A DNA stretch of 64,000 nt from Streptacidiphilus sp. P02-A3a (GCF_014084105.1 NZ_CP048289.1:2737922-2801921); one strand, 5' to 3'. Shown: positions 41,480-50,426, numbered from the stretch's first letter. Numbers and translations are program-made. The notes: generated from the letters alone by a model not told the origin.

Positions 41480-42844
41480 TCAGTGCCTGCTGGCGGCGGG
41501 CTCCGGCGCCAGGTGCGCGGTGACCACCAGCGTGCCGTTCTCCACCTGGTAGTCCAGCGGCACGCCCAGTCGGCGCAGGGCGGCCACCATCCCGGTGTTG
41601 GAGGCGGTGGTGACCGCGTACACCTCGGTGATCCCGGCCTCCCCGGCCAGCGCGGCCAGCCTGCGGACCAGCTCCGCGCCCAGGCCCCGGCGCTGCCAGT
41701 GGTCCTCGACCAGCACCGCGATCTCGGCGCTCCCGTCGTCCCACATCAGGTGGGCCAGCGCGACGAGTTCGCCGTCGGGGCCCTCCACGGTCAGGGTCTG
41801 GCCGTAGCGGGGCTCCAGCAGGTGGCCGAGGTAGCGGTCGGCGTCACCGACCGGGCCGTGGTAGCGCAGCCGCAGGGTCCGGGTGCTGCACCGCTCGTGC
41901 AGCGCCAGCGCCGCCCGCTTGTCGGACGGGTCGGCCCGGCGGACCGTCAGTTCGTTCCCGGCCGCCAGCGTCAGCAGGTCCCGGGTGTCCGGGACCCGCG
42001 GGCCGAGCTGGGCGTCCAGTTCGATCAGCGCCCGGGCCCGGGCGAACTCGGTCGGGGTGAACGGGGGTTCGTCGCGGCTGACCAGCAGGGTGCCGCCGGA
42101 GGGGTCGCGCAGCCGCATGGCGCTGCCGTCCAGGGCGTCCTCGGCGATCTCGCCGGGCAGCGACCTGATCGTGCAGCGGCCGAACAACTGCCGCAGTGCC
42201 AGCGGCAGTTCGGCGGCGTCCAGGGCGGTGCGGGTGGCCAGGTTGAGGATCCTGGTGGGCACGTCCACCAGGTCGTGGGCGTCGGCGCGCTCCAGCCACA
42301 CCTCGGTACCCCCGGCCGCGACCACGGCCCGGCTGATCTCCTGCGCGGGGGTGCCGACCCGGGCCTGGACCACGAACTCGTCCACGGTCACCTCGGCCAG
42401 CGGATGCGCCTGCATCGAGACGATGTTGACCGGTATGTCGGCCAGCCCCCGGCACAGCGCGGCCAGGCTGCCCGGCGCGTCCGGGACGGTGGCCCGGATC
42501 CGCCAGAGCGCCTGCTCCTGCGGCGGCAGCGCGGACAGCGGCTCGGTGGCGGCGGCGGACAGGATGTCGCCGGGGGCGGGCCCGGGTGGGGCGTGCGGGT
42601 GGCGGTGCGTCCACCAGCCGTGCCAGGCCGCGGTGGCGAGCAGGGCCAGCGCCGAGACGATCAGGAGTTCCGGACCGTCGTGGCCGTGCACCACCACGTT
42701 GCCGATCAGGTCGGCCAGCGCGGCGGCGACGAAGACCGCCGAGAGCTCGACGGTGTCGCGGCGCCAGTGCCGTCTGCGGGCCTCGGCCGCCCGGGCGGCG
42801 GACCGGGCGGTGGCGGGGGAGGTCGGGTCAGTCATGTGGTCCAT
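41480..42844 (-). CDS. membrane-anchored ACT-GNAT acetyltransferase
   Basis: About 454 residues. Two hydrophobic helices (35-53 and 60-77) are followed by an ACT-like domain (115-165: IRATVPDAPGSLAALCRGLA, then VNIVSMQAH), a second less clear beta/alpha region, and a C-terminal GNAT domain (about 310-435) with LTVRRADPSDKRAAL and motif A VEDHWQRRGLGAELVRRLA. The ACT domain implies allosteric control by an amino acid or related ligand; the acetyl acceptor is unknown. Start is uncertain (ATG 42844 or 42835); neither has a strong site. Confidence 0.83.
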   Translation of the reverse strand: MDHMTDPTSPATARSAARAAEARRRHWRRDTVELSAVFVAAALADLIGNVVVHGHDGPELLIVSALALLATAAWHGWWTHRHPHAPPGPAPGDILSAAATEPLSALPPQEQALWRIRATVPDAPGSLAALCRGLADIPVNIVSMQAHPLAEVTVDEFVVQARVGTPAQEISRAVVAAGGTEVWLERADAHDLVDVPTRILNLATRTALDAAELPLALRQLFGRCTIRSLPGEIAEDALDGSAMRLRDPSGGTLLVSRDEPPFTPTEFARARALIELDAQLGPRVPDTRDLLTLAAGNELTVRRADPSDKRAALALHERCSTRTLRLRYHGPVGDADRYLGHLLEPRYGQTLTVEGPDGELVALAHLMWDDGSAEIAVLVEDHWQRRGLGAELVRRLAALAGEAGITEVYAVTTASNTGMVAALRRLGVPLDYQVENGTLVVTAHLAPEPAASRH

Positions 42845-42942
42845 GGTCCGAATACTGCCGAAGCGTTGTTTCGCGACCACGAACGGATCATGACCAGGAC
42901 GTAAAGACTGCTTAATAGTAATTTGTCCGATTCCGTTTTCGA

Positions 42943-42970
42943 ATCCTGGGTATGCGAATGATTCCAGGAT
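42943..42970 (-). terminator. hairpin downstream of the SGNH hydrolase gene
   Basis: ATCCTGG (42943-42949) and CCAGGAT (42964-42970) flank a 14-base loop in an AT-richer gap. Could end the SGNH transcript or be a regulatory site for the GNAT gene. Confidence 0.35.
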
Positions 42971-43003
42971 ACGAGCCCGGTGGAGAACCCCGCTGACCAG
43001 GGG

Positions 43004-43801
43004 TCAGGCCGGGAAACGGTCCAGCGCCGGACGTTTGGCGGGGCGTCCGTCGCCGGAGGAGCGGCCGGTGAGCCGCCGCAGCACCCACGGCCAGACGTGG
43101 ATCCGCAGCCAGCGCAGGTCGGCCCGCAGCCGGACCGCGCGGCTGACGCCCGGGGCGGGCGGCAGCGGCTCGCGCCAGTCGAAGGCGGCCGGAAGACCGA
43201 GCGCCTGGAGCACCGCCTCGGCGACCCGGCGGTGGCCCTCGGCGGAGAAGTGCAACCGGTCCTCGGCCCACATCCGCGGATCGTCGAAAGCCGGGACGTG
43301 GAACAGGTCGACCACGGTGACGTTGTCACGCTCACCGAGTTCGCCGACGAACCGCCGCAGCCGCAGGATCTGCGGCATGATCCGGGCGCTGCCGCGCATC
43401 CGCCGGCTCGGGTCGACGCTGGAGAACAGCACCAGTCGGCGCGCCCGCGCGCCGAGGCGTTCGGCGAGCGCGCCCAGGGTCCGCTCGACGTGGGCGAGGT
43501 CGCAGCCGGGGCGCATCACGTCGTTGAGCCCCCCGGCCAGGGTGACCAGCTCGCCGTCCAGGGCGACCGCGGCGTCGCCCTGCTCGTCGGCGATCTGGCC
43601 GATCAGCTTGCCGCGCACGGCCAGGTTCGCGTACCGGAACTCGGACCCGGCCCCCGCGTCCGCCAGTTCGGCGGCCAGCCGCTCGGCGACGCGGTCGGCC
43701 CAGCCCCGGTAGTGGCCGTCGGGGAGGAGCTGGTCGCACATGCCCTCGGTGAAGGAGTCGCCGATCGCGACCATGCTGCGGAAGAGGGGGGTCTCGTTCA
43801 T
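43004..43801 (-). CDS. SGNH/GDSL hydrolase
   Basis: 265 residues. SMVAIGDSFTEGM (Ser block I), LAVRGKLIGQ (Gly block II), LAGGLNDV (Asn block III) and DRLHFSAEGH (Asp/His block V) form the complete SGNH set. Esterase or lipase acting on small esters or lipids; no signal peptide, so cytoplasmic. ATG 43801 lies ten bases downstream of the MarR stop, with the same orientation. Confidence 0.9.
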   Translation of the reverse strand: MNETPLFRSMVAIGDSFTEGMCDQLLPDGHYRGWADRVAERLAAELADAGAGSEFRYANLAVRGKLIGQIADEQGDAAVALDGELVTLAGGLNDVMRPGCDLAHVERTLGALAERLGARARRLVLFSSVDPSRRMRGSARIMPQILRLRRFVGELGERDNVTVVDLFHVPAFDDPRMWAEDRLHFSAEGHRRVAEAVLQALGLPAAFDWREPLPPAPGVSRAVRLRADLRWLRIHVWPWVLRRLTGRSSGDGRPAKRPALDRFPA

Positions 43802-43811
43802 GGTGCGACGA

Positions 43812-44288
43812 TCATAGGACCCCGTGCTCCGGCCGCTCCGGGCTGGTCAGGTACAGCGACTCGGGCGCCGCGTGCTCGACCAGCCGCCGCAGCAGCGCGT
43901 GCAGGCCGTGCTGCTCCTCGGTGGTGAGCACCGCGAGCATCTCCTCCTGCACCTCGTCCACCCGCCGCTGGGCGACGTGGGCCAGGTCGCGCCCGGCGTC
44001 GGTGGCCCGCAGCTCCAGCACCCGCCGGTTCGCCGGATGCGGCTCCCGCTCGATCAGGCCGCGGCCGACCAGGCTGGTCACCGCCGCGCCCATGGACTGC
44101 GCGGTGAGCCCGGAGCGGCGGGCGATCTCCGCGCTGGAGATCCCGGGGGTCAGCGAGACCTGCACCAGGGAGCGCAGCTGGGCCAGGTTCAGGTCGAGCG
44201 GGCGCAGCGCCTTCTCCAGCCGCTGCGCGGTGGCCTGCCCGAACTGCCAGGCCAGGTAGCCGGTGCGGGTGGACGGGTCGTTGATCAC
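43812..44288 (-). CDS. MarR-family transcriptional regulator
   Basis: 158 residues. Winged helix at about 45-105 with SSAEIARRSGLTAQSMGAAV as turn-recognition helix and wing EREPHPANRRVLEL. Followed on the same strand by the SGNH gene after ten bases. Faces the YhgE-like gene across a large imperfect inverted repeat, its likely operator. Confidence 0.9.
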   Translation of the reverse strand: MINDPSTRTGYLAWQFGQATAQRLEKALRPLDLNLAQLRSLVQVSLTPGISSAEIARRSGLTAQSMGAAVTSLVGRGLIEREPHPANRRVLELRATDAGRDLAHVAQRRVDEVQEEMLAVLTTEEQHGLHALLRRLVEHAAPESLYLTSPERPEHGVL

Positions 44289-44314
44289 CTGCGGAACCCC
44301 CTTCCGGGGAATGT

Positions 44315-44354
44315 AAGGCGCCTGATAATGTGGTGCTATCTTATCAGGTACCTT
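44315..44354. promoter_or_regulatory. MarR operator
   Basis: AAGGCGCCTGATAA (44315-44328) and TTATCAGGTACCTT (44341-44354) pair at 12 of 14 positions around a 12-base spacer, in an AT-rich promoter region between the divergent MarR and membrane-protein genes. Confidence 0.75.
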
Positions 44355-44372
44355 ATATTAAGGAGGGCTGCT

Positions 44373-45452
44373 GTGTCCTCGCTGTCACCCGCGCCGTCGG
44401 ACCTCGAACCCTCGGCGGACCGGCCCGCGCATCCGCACGCGCACCGGGCGCACACCGTGGACGCCGCCCCACCGGGCCCGGGCGCCACCGGACTGAAGGG
44501 GATACTGCTGCCGGTACTGATCGTGCTGGCCATCGGCACCGTCTTCGTCAGCGTCTACCTCGCCGCCTTCCACGCGCCGCGGCCGCACCGGCTGCCGGTC
44601 GCCGTCGTCGGCTCGGCGCAGACCGCCGACCGGGTGGGCGCGGCACTGGCGTCGGCCCAGCCCGGCGGCTTCGAGGTCCGCGACTACCCCGATCCGGCGG
44701 CGGCCCGGGCGGCGGTCGAGCACCGGACGGTGTACGCCGCGTACCTGCCCCCGGGCACCGTCGGCGGCAGCGCCGAACTGCTCTACGGCGGCGCCAACGG
44801 CACCGGCGTCACCGCGACCGTGACCGGCGCCTTCGGCGGGGTGGCCAAGGCGGGCGGGGCGACCCTGGACGCCCGGGACGTGGTGCCCGGATCCACCGGG
44901 GACACCCGGGGGCTCTCGGTGTTCTACGCGGCCTTCGGCGTGGTGCTGGCCGGATTCATGTTCGGCTCGACCACCTACCAGTTGGCGCCCCGGCTGGAGT
45001 ACCGCTGGCGGATGCTCAGCCTGCTGGTCTTCGGCGCACTCGGCGGGGTGATGGTGGCGCTGGTGGCCGGTCAGGCCTTCCACGCGCTGCCCGGGCCGTT
45101 CCTCGGCACGGCCGGGGTGGTCGCGCTGATGGCGACCGCCTCCGGCGGGGCGACCATGGCGCTGGCCCGGCTGCTCGGCGCGGCCGGGGTGAGCGTCAGC
45201 TCGGTACTGCTGCTGATCCTCGGCAACGCCAGCAGCGGCGGGATCCTCCCGGCCGCGTACCTGCCGGGGTGGCTGCACCCGCTGCACGCGGTGCTGCCGG
45301 TCGGCGTCGGGGTGCGGGCGATCCAGGGGCTGGCGTACTTCCGGCAGGACGGGCTGGTGAGCGGGATCGCGGTGCTGGTGGCCTGGATCGCGATCTGCGC
45401 GGCGGCGCTCTACCTGCGGGACGTCCGCCCCGCCCGGACCGGCCGGGCCTGA
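44373..45452 (+). CDS. YhgE/ABC-2-like membrane protein
   Basis: 359 residues. A His-rich N-terminal tail (HPHAHRAH) precedes a first helix (near 48-68), an extracytoplasmic domain of about 120 residues, and five further helices in the second half (YAAFGVVLAGFMFGSTT onward, GGILPAAYLPGWLHPLHAVLP near the end). This is the arrangement of YhgE/Pip-like and ABC-2 membrane proteins, which export or resist small molecules. GTG 44373 has a near-perfect site (AAGGAGG). Probably repressed by the divergent MarR protein, thus a candidate efflux or stress protein. Confidence 0.82.
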   Translation: MSSLSPAPSDLEPSADRPAHPHAHRAHTVDAAPPGPGATGLKGILLPVLIVLAIGTVFVSVYLAAFHAPRPHRLPVAVVGSAQTADRVGAALASAQPGGFEVRDYPDPAAARAAVEHRTVYAAYLPPGTVGGSAELLYGGANGTGVTATVTGAFGGVAKAGGATLDARDVVPGSTGDTRGLSVFYAAFGVVLAGFMFGSTTYQLAPRLEYRWRMLSLLVFGALGGVMVALVAGQAFHALPGPFLGTAGVVALMATASGGATMALARLLGAAGVSVSSVLLLILGNASSGGILPAAYLPGWLHPLHAVLPVGVGVRAIQGLAYFRQDGLVSGIAVLVAWIAICAAALYLRDVRPARTGRA

Positions 45453-45489
45453 GCCCGGCCCGCACCACCGGGTCCGATCGGCCCGCGGG

Positions 45490-47148
45490 TCAGCCGGACG
45501 CGGTGGTGGCGTCCTTGCAGTCGCTGCCGCGCGGCAGGCTGTAGCGGGCGCCGATCCGGTAGGTGCCCGGGGCGCTCACCGTGAGCCGGGTCCAGTCGCC
45601 GTCCGGGGCCAGGCAGCCGTGCGAGCCCGCGGGCAGGTCCAGCCAGGGCGACCAGGCGATGCGGACCAGCGAGGTCCCCGCCGCCGGTATCCGGACCGTC
45701 AGCTGCGCCTCCCCGGCTTGCAGCACGGTGGCCGGGGCGGACACCATCGGCTGCGCGTCGGCCACCCGGAACACCTGCCAGTGCGCGTCGCTCCACACCG
45801 GCCGCAGCCACGACTGGCCGCTGATCACCAGCTGCGCCTCGGTCAGCGAGCCCTCGTCGTAGGAGACGTCCCGGGGGAGCACCACGTAGCCCACCGCCCA
45901 GTTCCGCAACCAGGCGTAGTAGGCCCCGGCGGTCAGCGTGGCGCCGTAGAACAGCGGATTGCGGGAGACGTCGAGCTGCCGGTTCCAGCCCCTGGCCAGC
46001 TCCACGTAGGGGGTCAGCGTGGCGGCCTCGACGTGCGAGGCGGCGCCCACCACCTCGACCCGGGCGCGCCCGGCCCCGAGCCGACCCAGCTCGGCCACCA
46101 GCGGCTGCGCGTACTGGGTCCACCCGGCCGCCGGGACGGTCACCTGGAGGTCCGTCAGCGGTTCGACGCACTGCCAGCCCAGGGCGACCGCGAAGGCCAG
46201 CCACAGCGCGGTGGCCCGGCGACCCCGGTTGGCCATCGCCGCGGCCAGCAGCACCATGGCCGCGAACAGCAGCGCCAGCCGCTCCACGTTGCTGCCGATC
46301 GGCGACGGGATCACCAGCGTCAGCAGGCTGCCCAGCAGGTACACCCAGGCACCGAGCCGGACCGCGCGCCAGCTCCGCGGCGAGAGCAGGGCCAGCGGCA
46401 GGGTCACCGCGACCACCAGCGCCGCCTGGGCCAGCGGGAACGGCTGGACACCGTAGAAGGGGAACAGCAGCGTGGTCGCGCCGACCACCAGCGGCGGTCC
46501 GACGGTCAGTGCCAGCGCCGCCAGCCGCCGCCCGTACAGGAACAGCCCGGGGACGACGACCAGCAGGAAGAGCCCGTCCACCGGACTGGCGGCGGTGGCG
46601 ATCACGCCGAGCACCCCGGCCGCCAGCGCCCGGGCCTGCGGGGTGCCCCGGGTCTCGTGGACCACCAGCAGCGCCGCCACCGCGAAGCACAGGCCGAGCC
46701 CGAAGGTGGTCCGCCCGGAGAAGGTGTTGCAGGACAGTGCGAGCGCGCCGCAGAGCGCGGGCACCATCGGCCGCCGGATCCCGCTGCGGATCACCAGCCG
46801 GGCGAGCAGCCCGGCGCAGAGCGTCCCGGCGATCACGGCCGTGGCCCGCACCCCGAACAGCGCCATCAGGTACGGCGCCAGCACGCTGTAGGAGACCGGG
46901 TGCATGCCGCCGTACCAGGCGAGGTCGTACGCGGAGCCGGGGTGCGCCGAGGCGAACTGGGCCCAGGCGTACTGGGCGGCCATGTCGCCGCTGTCGGTGG
47001 CCAGGAACAGTGCCCAGAACAGTTGCAGCAGGCCCGCCAGCGCGGTGGCCGCGTACACCGGGCGCAGCCGCGTCCGGCGGGTGCCGACCGGGCGGACGAC
47101 ATCGCTGAGCACGGGTATGGGGGTGGGTCGGAGCGAGGTCAGGGCCAT
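45490..47148 (-). CDS. large multi-spanning membrane protein
   Basis: About 552 residues with ten or more hydrophobic helices in the first 340 and a periplasmic C-terminal region of about 200 residues, including GGMHPVSYSVLAP near residue 80 and a beta-rich end (VRIPAAGTSLVRIAWSPW, GTYRIGARYSLPRGSDC). It looks like a GT-C-type glycosyltransferase fold, with a possible DxD-like acidic site early (TDSGDMAAQY), but no clear signature. ATG 47148 follows GGTGGAACC; ATG 47181 is possible. No adjacent gene suggests the substrate. Confidence 0.7.
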   Translation of the reverse strand: MALTSLRPTPIPVLSDVVRPVGTRRTRLRPVYAATALAGLLQLFWALFLATDSGDMAAQYAWAQFASAHPGSAYDLAWYGGMHPVSYSVLAPYLMALFGVRATAVIAGTLCAGLLARLVIRSGIRRPMVPALCGALALSCNTFSGRTTFGLGLCFAVAALLVVHETRGTPQARALAAGVLGVIATAASPVDGLFLLVVVPGLFLYGRRLAALALTVGPPLVVGATTLLFPFYGVQPFPLAQAALVVAVTLPLALLSPRSWRAVRLGAWVYLLGSLLTLVIPSPIGSNVERLALLFAAMVLLAAAMANRGRRATALWLAFAVALGWQCVEPLTDLQVTVPAAGWTQYAQPLVAELGRLGAGRARVEVVGAASHVEAATLTPYVELARGWNRQLDVSRNPLFYGATLTAGAYYAWLRNWAVGYVVLPRDVSYDEGSLTEAQLVISGQSWLRPVWSDAHWQVFRVADAQPMVSAPATVLQAGEAQLTVRIPAAGTSLVRIAWSPWLDLPAGSHGCLAPDGDWTRLTVSAPGTYRIGARYSLPRGSDCKDATTASG

Positions 47149-47601
47149 CGGTTCCACCGCCCTCGGAGCCGGAACTGGCATACCTCCCAGGACACGCACA
47201 GTCCCTTTCGTTGCTCCTGCTGCCCCCGCGCGCGGCACCGGGACAGGTTGGTCGGCGGCCGACCGCGCCCAGCTGTGGCTGGTCGTGGCTCCGCCTCGGT
47301 CTTGCCGGGACCGCGACCGCTACAGGGTCCCGGCCGACACCTAACACTGAGGTAACGCCGACCTGGATCAGGCCGGCCGGTCGGTCATCGCGGGTCCCCG
47401 GAGTCGGTGTCGGTACAGGCAGCACGTTACCGTCCTCGCCCGATCGCCGACGCAGGAGGGGATCGAACTCTTTGTCGATTAAGAGTTAATTAAAAATGCA
47501 GGTGTCCGGGGTGGCGCCGAGGCGGCGGAATCCCCATGTCCGACGGGTCGTCAGGGGTTTTCGCGGGGGTCGCCCGAATCGCCTCGCGACCGTACGGGCG
47601 G
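47149..47601. other. intergenic region with an AT-rich patch
   Basis: No gene is supported. An AT-rich stretch at 47466-47499 contains AACTCTT and AAGAGTT as seven-base arms with an eight-base spacer, and may be the promoter or operator for the minus-strand membrane-protein gene. Confidence 0.45.
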
Positions 47602-47631
47602 CTGACCCGGGACATGTCCATGCCGTATTCT
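47602..47631 (+). promoter_or_regulatory. probable promoter of a leaderless gene
   Basis: CTGACC (47602-47607), an 18-base spacer and TATTCT (47626-47631) place a start site within a few bases of the ATG at 47642. No ribosome site is visible, so the mRNA is likely leaderless. Confidence 0.5.
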
Positions 47632-47641
47632 GTGCACTGAT

Positions 47642-48139
47642 ATGACGGATAATCCCGCTCCATCCTTATGGTCCGGCCTGCACCGCTACCGGTTCCGCAG
47701 CGCCTGGGAGCTGTCGGCGCCGCGCGAGCGCGTCTACCGGGTGCTGGCCGACCCGCGCAGCTATCCGGTGTGGTGGCCCGAGATCCGCGAGGTGCGTCAA
47801 CTCGACGACCGCAGCGGGGTGATGAGATTCCGCTCGGTACTGCCGTATGAGCTGGCCGTGGTCGCGGCGGAGGCCCGGCAGGACCCGCTGCACGGGGTGC
47901 TCGAAGCCTGGCTCGACGGTGATCTGGAGGGCGTCACCCGCTGGACGGTCACCGCCCGGAGCCCCGGCCTGACCGTCGCCGTCTTCGACGAGGACGTGAT
48001 CGTCCGCAAGCCGCTGATGCGGCTGCTGGCCCTTCCGGCGCGTCCGCTGTTCCGCGCCAACCACGCGCTGATGATGCGCAGCGGGCGGGTGGGGCTCGCC
48101 CACTACCTGAGCACCCACGGCATTGGTCTTGACCAATGA
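47642..48139 (+). CDS. SRPBCC-family (polyketide cyclase-like) protein
   Basis: 165 residues. WELSAPRERVYRVLADPRSYP and the later VTRWTVTARSPGLTVAVFDEDV and ALMMRSGRVGLAHYL blocks are typical of SRPBCC proteins that bind hydrophobic ligands. No catalytic residues can be named. Start ATG 47642 has no ribosome site and sits just after a promoter. Its last codons and stop lie within an 18-base palindrome (48121-48138). Confidence 0.83.
   Translation: MTDNPAPSLWSGLHRYRFRSAWELSAPRERVYRVLADPRSYPVWWPEIREVRQLDDRSGVMRFRSVLPYELAVVAAEARQDPLHGVLEAWLDGDLEGVTRWTVTARSPGLTVAVFDEDVIVRKPLMRLLALPARPLFRANHALMMRSGRVGLAHYLSTHGIGLDQ
48121..48138. promoter_or_regulatory. dre-like palindrome (DasR-type operator)
   Basis: CATTGGTCTTGACCAATG is a perfect 18-base palindrome apart from its TT centre. 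Against the DasR consensus ASTGGTCTAGACCAST it matches 13 of 16 positions. It lies about 95 bases upstream of the DasR-like GntR gene and overlaps the end of the SRPBCC gene. Confidence 0.65.
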
Positions 48140-48232
48140 ACGGGGTACCCCTATGGTCGCCTTTAGTGCAGGGTCCTTTAAGAAATAAGGGCGCATAAAT
48201 ACTGCACCCGAGGTTCACAGGCGGAGGACAGG

Positions 48233-49039
48233 GTGGGGAGCACAAAGGTCGCGAACGGCACGGCAGTCGAGACGACCCCGGAGCCCAAGTACTGGCAGCT
48301 GCGCACCGTCCTGGTGCGCGCGCTGGACGCGGAGTTCCACGCGGGTGAGGTGCTTCCGAACGAGCGGGACCTCTCCGCCCGCTTCGGTGTCGCCCGGGCC
48401 ACCCTGCGGCAGGCGCTCGACCAGCTGGAGCTCGAAGGACGGCTGGTCCGCCGTCGGGGCATCGGCACCCTGGTCGCCGCCCCGCGCATGGGCGTGCCCA
48501 TGGCCGAGGCCACCGGCAACCACTTCGGTGCCGGACGGGACAGCTGGCGGATCATCGACGCCGACTACGCGCCCGCGCCCGCCGCGGTCGCCACCGCGCT
48601 CGGCGTCCCCGCCGGCACCTGTGTGCACCTGGTCCGCCGACTGCGGATGATGCGCGGTCAGGCCATCGGCGCCGAGACCCTGTACGTGCCGGACGCCGTC
48701 GTGCCGCACGTGCCCGGCGCCTTCATCAAGCACAGCCTGGCCGAGTCCAGCCGGGCGCGTTCGGTGCTGCGGCAGCTCCAGCGGCTCGAACTGGACGGTG
48801 AGTCCCGCGCGGTGGAGCTCGGCGTGGCCGAGGACGAGGCCGCCCGCCTGCTGGAGCGCCCCCCGGGCATCCCGGTGCTGGTGGTCACCGCCAGCTACCG
48901 CGCCCAGGGCCGGGTCGCCGCCATCGGCGTCTCCACCTACCGGGCGGACACCTGCCGGCTGACCTTCGGCGAGTCCGGCATGGTCGACGTCACCCCGGTG
49001 GCCACCCCCGCGCCGGCCGAGGTCCGCGCCGCTTCCTGA
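48233..49039 (+). CDS. DasR-like GntR/HutC-family regulator
   Basis: 268 residues. N-terminal GntR winged helix (PKYWQLRTVLVRALD, LPNERDLSARFGVARATLRQ and QLELEGRLVRRRGIGTLVA), then a UTRA effector domain (LRMMRGQAIGAETLYVP and the C-terminal AIGVSTYRADTCRL). Overall organisation resembles DasR, which senses glucosamine-6-phosphate and controls chitin/aminosugar genes. GTG 48233 follows GGAGGACAGG. The dre-like site upstream and the chitinase 3 kb away support an aminosugar link. It overlaps the ROK gene tail-to-tail by 103 bases. Confidence 0.88.
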   Translation: MGSTKVANGTAVETTPEPKYWQLRTVLVRALDAEFHAGEVLPNERDLSARFGVARATLRQALDQLELEGRLVRRRGIGTLVAAPRMGVPMAEATGNHFGAGRDSWRIIDADYAPAPAAVATALGVPAGTCVHLVRRLRMMRGQAIGAETLYVPDAVVPHVPGAFIKHSLAESSRARSVLRQLQRLELDGESRAVELGVAEDEAARLLERPPGIPVLVVTASYRAQGRVAAIGVSTYRADTCRLTFGESGMVDVTPVATPAPAEVRAAS

Positions 49040-50226
49040 TCCACCGAGAAGAGCTGCTCCTCCGCGTATTCGAGGGCCAGTCGCAGGGCGCCGGTGGCGA
49101 TCACGTCGTCACCGAGCGCCGACAGCCGTACCTCCGGCGGGCGCAGGCAGAACCGGACCAGCTGCGCCCGCAGCGGCTCCAGCATCCCGTCGAGCCCGGC
49201 CGCCCAGCCGCCGACCACGACGATCTGCGGGTCGATCGCGAGCACCAGCGCCGCCACGTCCCGGACCAGTCGGGTCAGGAAGCGGTCGCGGACGTCGAGG
49301 GCCACCTGGTCGCCCTCCTCCGCCAGTCGCAGCACCCGGGCCACCGCCGCCTCGTCCAGCGGGTCGATCGGCTTGCTCGGGGCGGACAGCAGTTGCGCCG
49401 GGTTGGACTCCCGGCCGAGCAGGTGCAGGGAACCGATCTCCCCGGCCGCGCCGCCGAAGCCCCGGTGCAGCCGCCCGTTGATCAGCGATCCGGCGCCCGG
49501 GCTGAGCCCGGCCAGGACGAACACGACGTCGCCCATGCCGACCGCCGCGCCCTTCCAGTGCTCGCCGATCGCGGCCAGGTTGGCGTCGTTCTCCACCAGC
49601 ACCGGACATCGGAACGAGCGGCGCAGCCGCGCGCCCAGCTCAAGTCCGGTCCAGCCGGGCAGTGCCGTGCCCAGCCGCACCACGCCCTCCGCGTCGACCA
49701 CGCCGGGGGTCCCCACGCCCACCGCCCACAGGGTGTCCCGGGAGACGCCGGAGCGGCGCAGCAGCTCGGCCACGGTCGCCCGGACCAGGGCCAGCCGCTC
49801 GGTGGCGCCGGTGGCCTCGTCGATGGCGCGGGTGTACGAGCCGAGGATCCGGCCGGTGAGGTCGGACAGCGCGGCGCGCGCGCCGTGGGTGCCGATCTCG
49901 ATCCCGAGCAGGTGCCCGGCCTCCGCCCGGAACCGGAAGTGCCGTGCCGGGCGCCCGCGTTGGCGGGTGCTGTCACCGCGCAGCGGGTCGGTCTCCGGCA
50001 GTACCTCGACCACCAGGCCGGACTCCATCAGGCCCTCGATCACGCCCTCGACGGTGGGGCGCGACAGGCCGGTGTCGCCGACCAGTTGGGTGAGCGTCAG
50101 CGCGTCGCCGCCGCGCAGGGCGTGGAGGGTCACCGCGGAGTTGATCCGCCGCAGCAGTGAGGAGTCCCCACCGGTGAGCTGTGCCAACTCTCCCGCCTTC
50201 CCTTTCGCCGGTCCTCGGGTGTCCAC
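48937..50226 (-). CDS. ROK-family transcriptional regulator without the zinc motif
   Basis: 429 residues. N-terminal winged helix (LTLTQLVGDTGLSRPTVEGV) and a ROK sugar-kinase fold (LGIEIGTHGARAALSDLTGR, VGTPGVVDAEG, VLVENDANLAAIGEHW). The zinc-binding CxCGxxGCxE block usual after the GEIG motif is absent: GFGGAAGEIGSLHLLG is followed by no cysteines. So it is a divergent sugar-responsive repressor. GTG 50226 is used; TTG 50187 after GGGAAGG is a good alternative. The C-terminus overlaps the GntR gene. It may regulate the chitinase. Confidence 0.85.
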   Translation of the reverse strand: MDTRGPAKGKAGELAQLTGGDSSLLRRINSAVTLHALRGGDALTLTQLVGDTGLSRPTVEGVIEGLMESGLVVEVLPETDPLRGDSTRQRGRPARHFRFRAEAGHLLGIEIGTHGARAALSDLTGRILGSYTRAIDEATGATERLALVRATVAELLRRSGVSRDTLWAVGVGTPGVVDAEGVVRLGTALPGWTGLELGARLRRSFRCPVLVENDANLAAIGEHWKGAAVGMGDVVFVLAGLSPGAGSLINGRLHRGFGGAAGEIGSLHLLGRESNPAQLLSAPSKPIDPLDEAAVARVLRLAEEGDQVALDVRDRFLTRLVRDVAALVLAIDPQIVVVGGWAAGLDGMLEPLRAQLVRFCLRPPEVRLSALGDDVIATGALRLALEYAEEQLFSVDQEAARTSAGAGVATGVTSTMPDSPKVSRQVSAR

Positions 50227-50426
50227 GGCTGTCGATCGGGCCCCCGGCCACGCTACCGGGAGGTATGCGGATCGTATCGGGGCGCGGTCCGGCGCCGCGA
50301 GTGTTCGCGCAGCTCAACCTGCGCTTCGGTATCAAACGGCAACACTGTGCGAGCGGACCCCTGGTTCGCGGGGCGGCCACGAGCCGTCCATGAGCCGGTC
50401 ACGGCCCGGCCACCGGCGGCGCCGGG

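Noticed and set aside
42941-42950. TTCGAATCC resembling a tRNA T-loop
   Set aside because: No acceptor, D-arm or anticodon stem can be folded around it.
45410-47425. Long minus-strand frame overlapping the large membrane-protein gene
   Set aside because: Wrong frame of the same gene; Arg/Gly/Pro-rich with no membrane helices or motifs.
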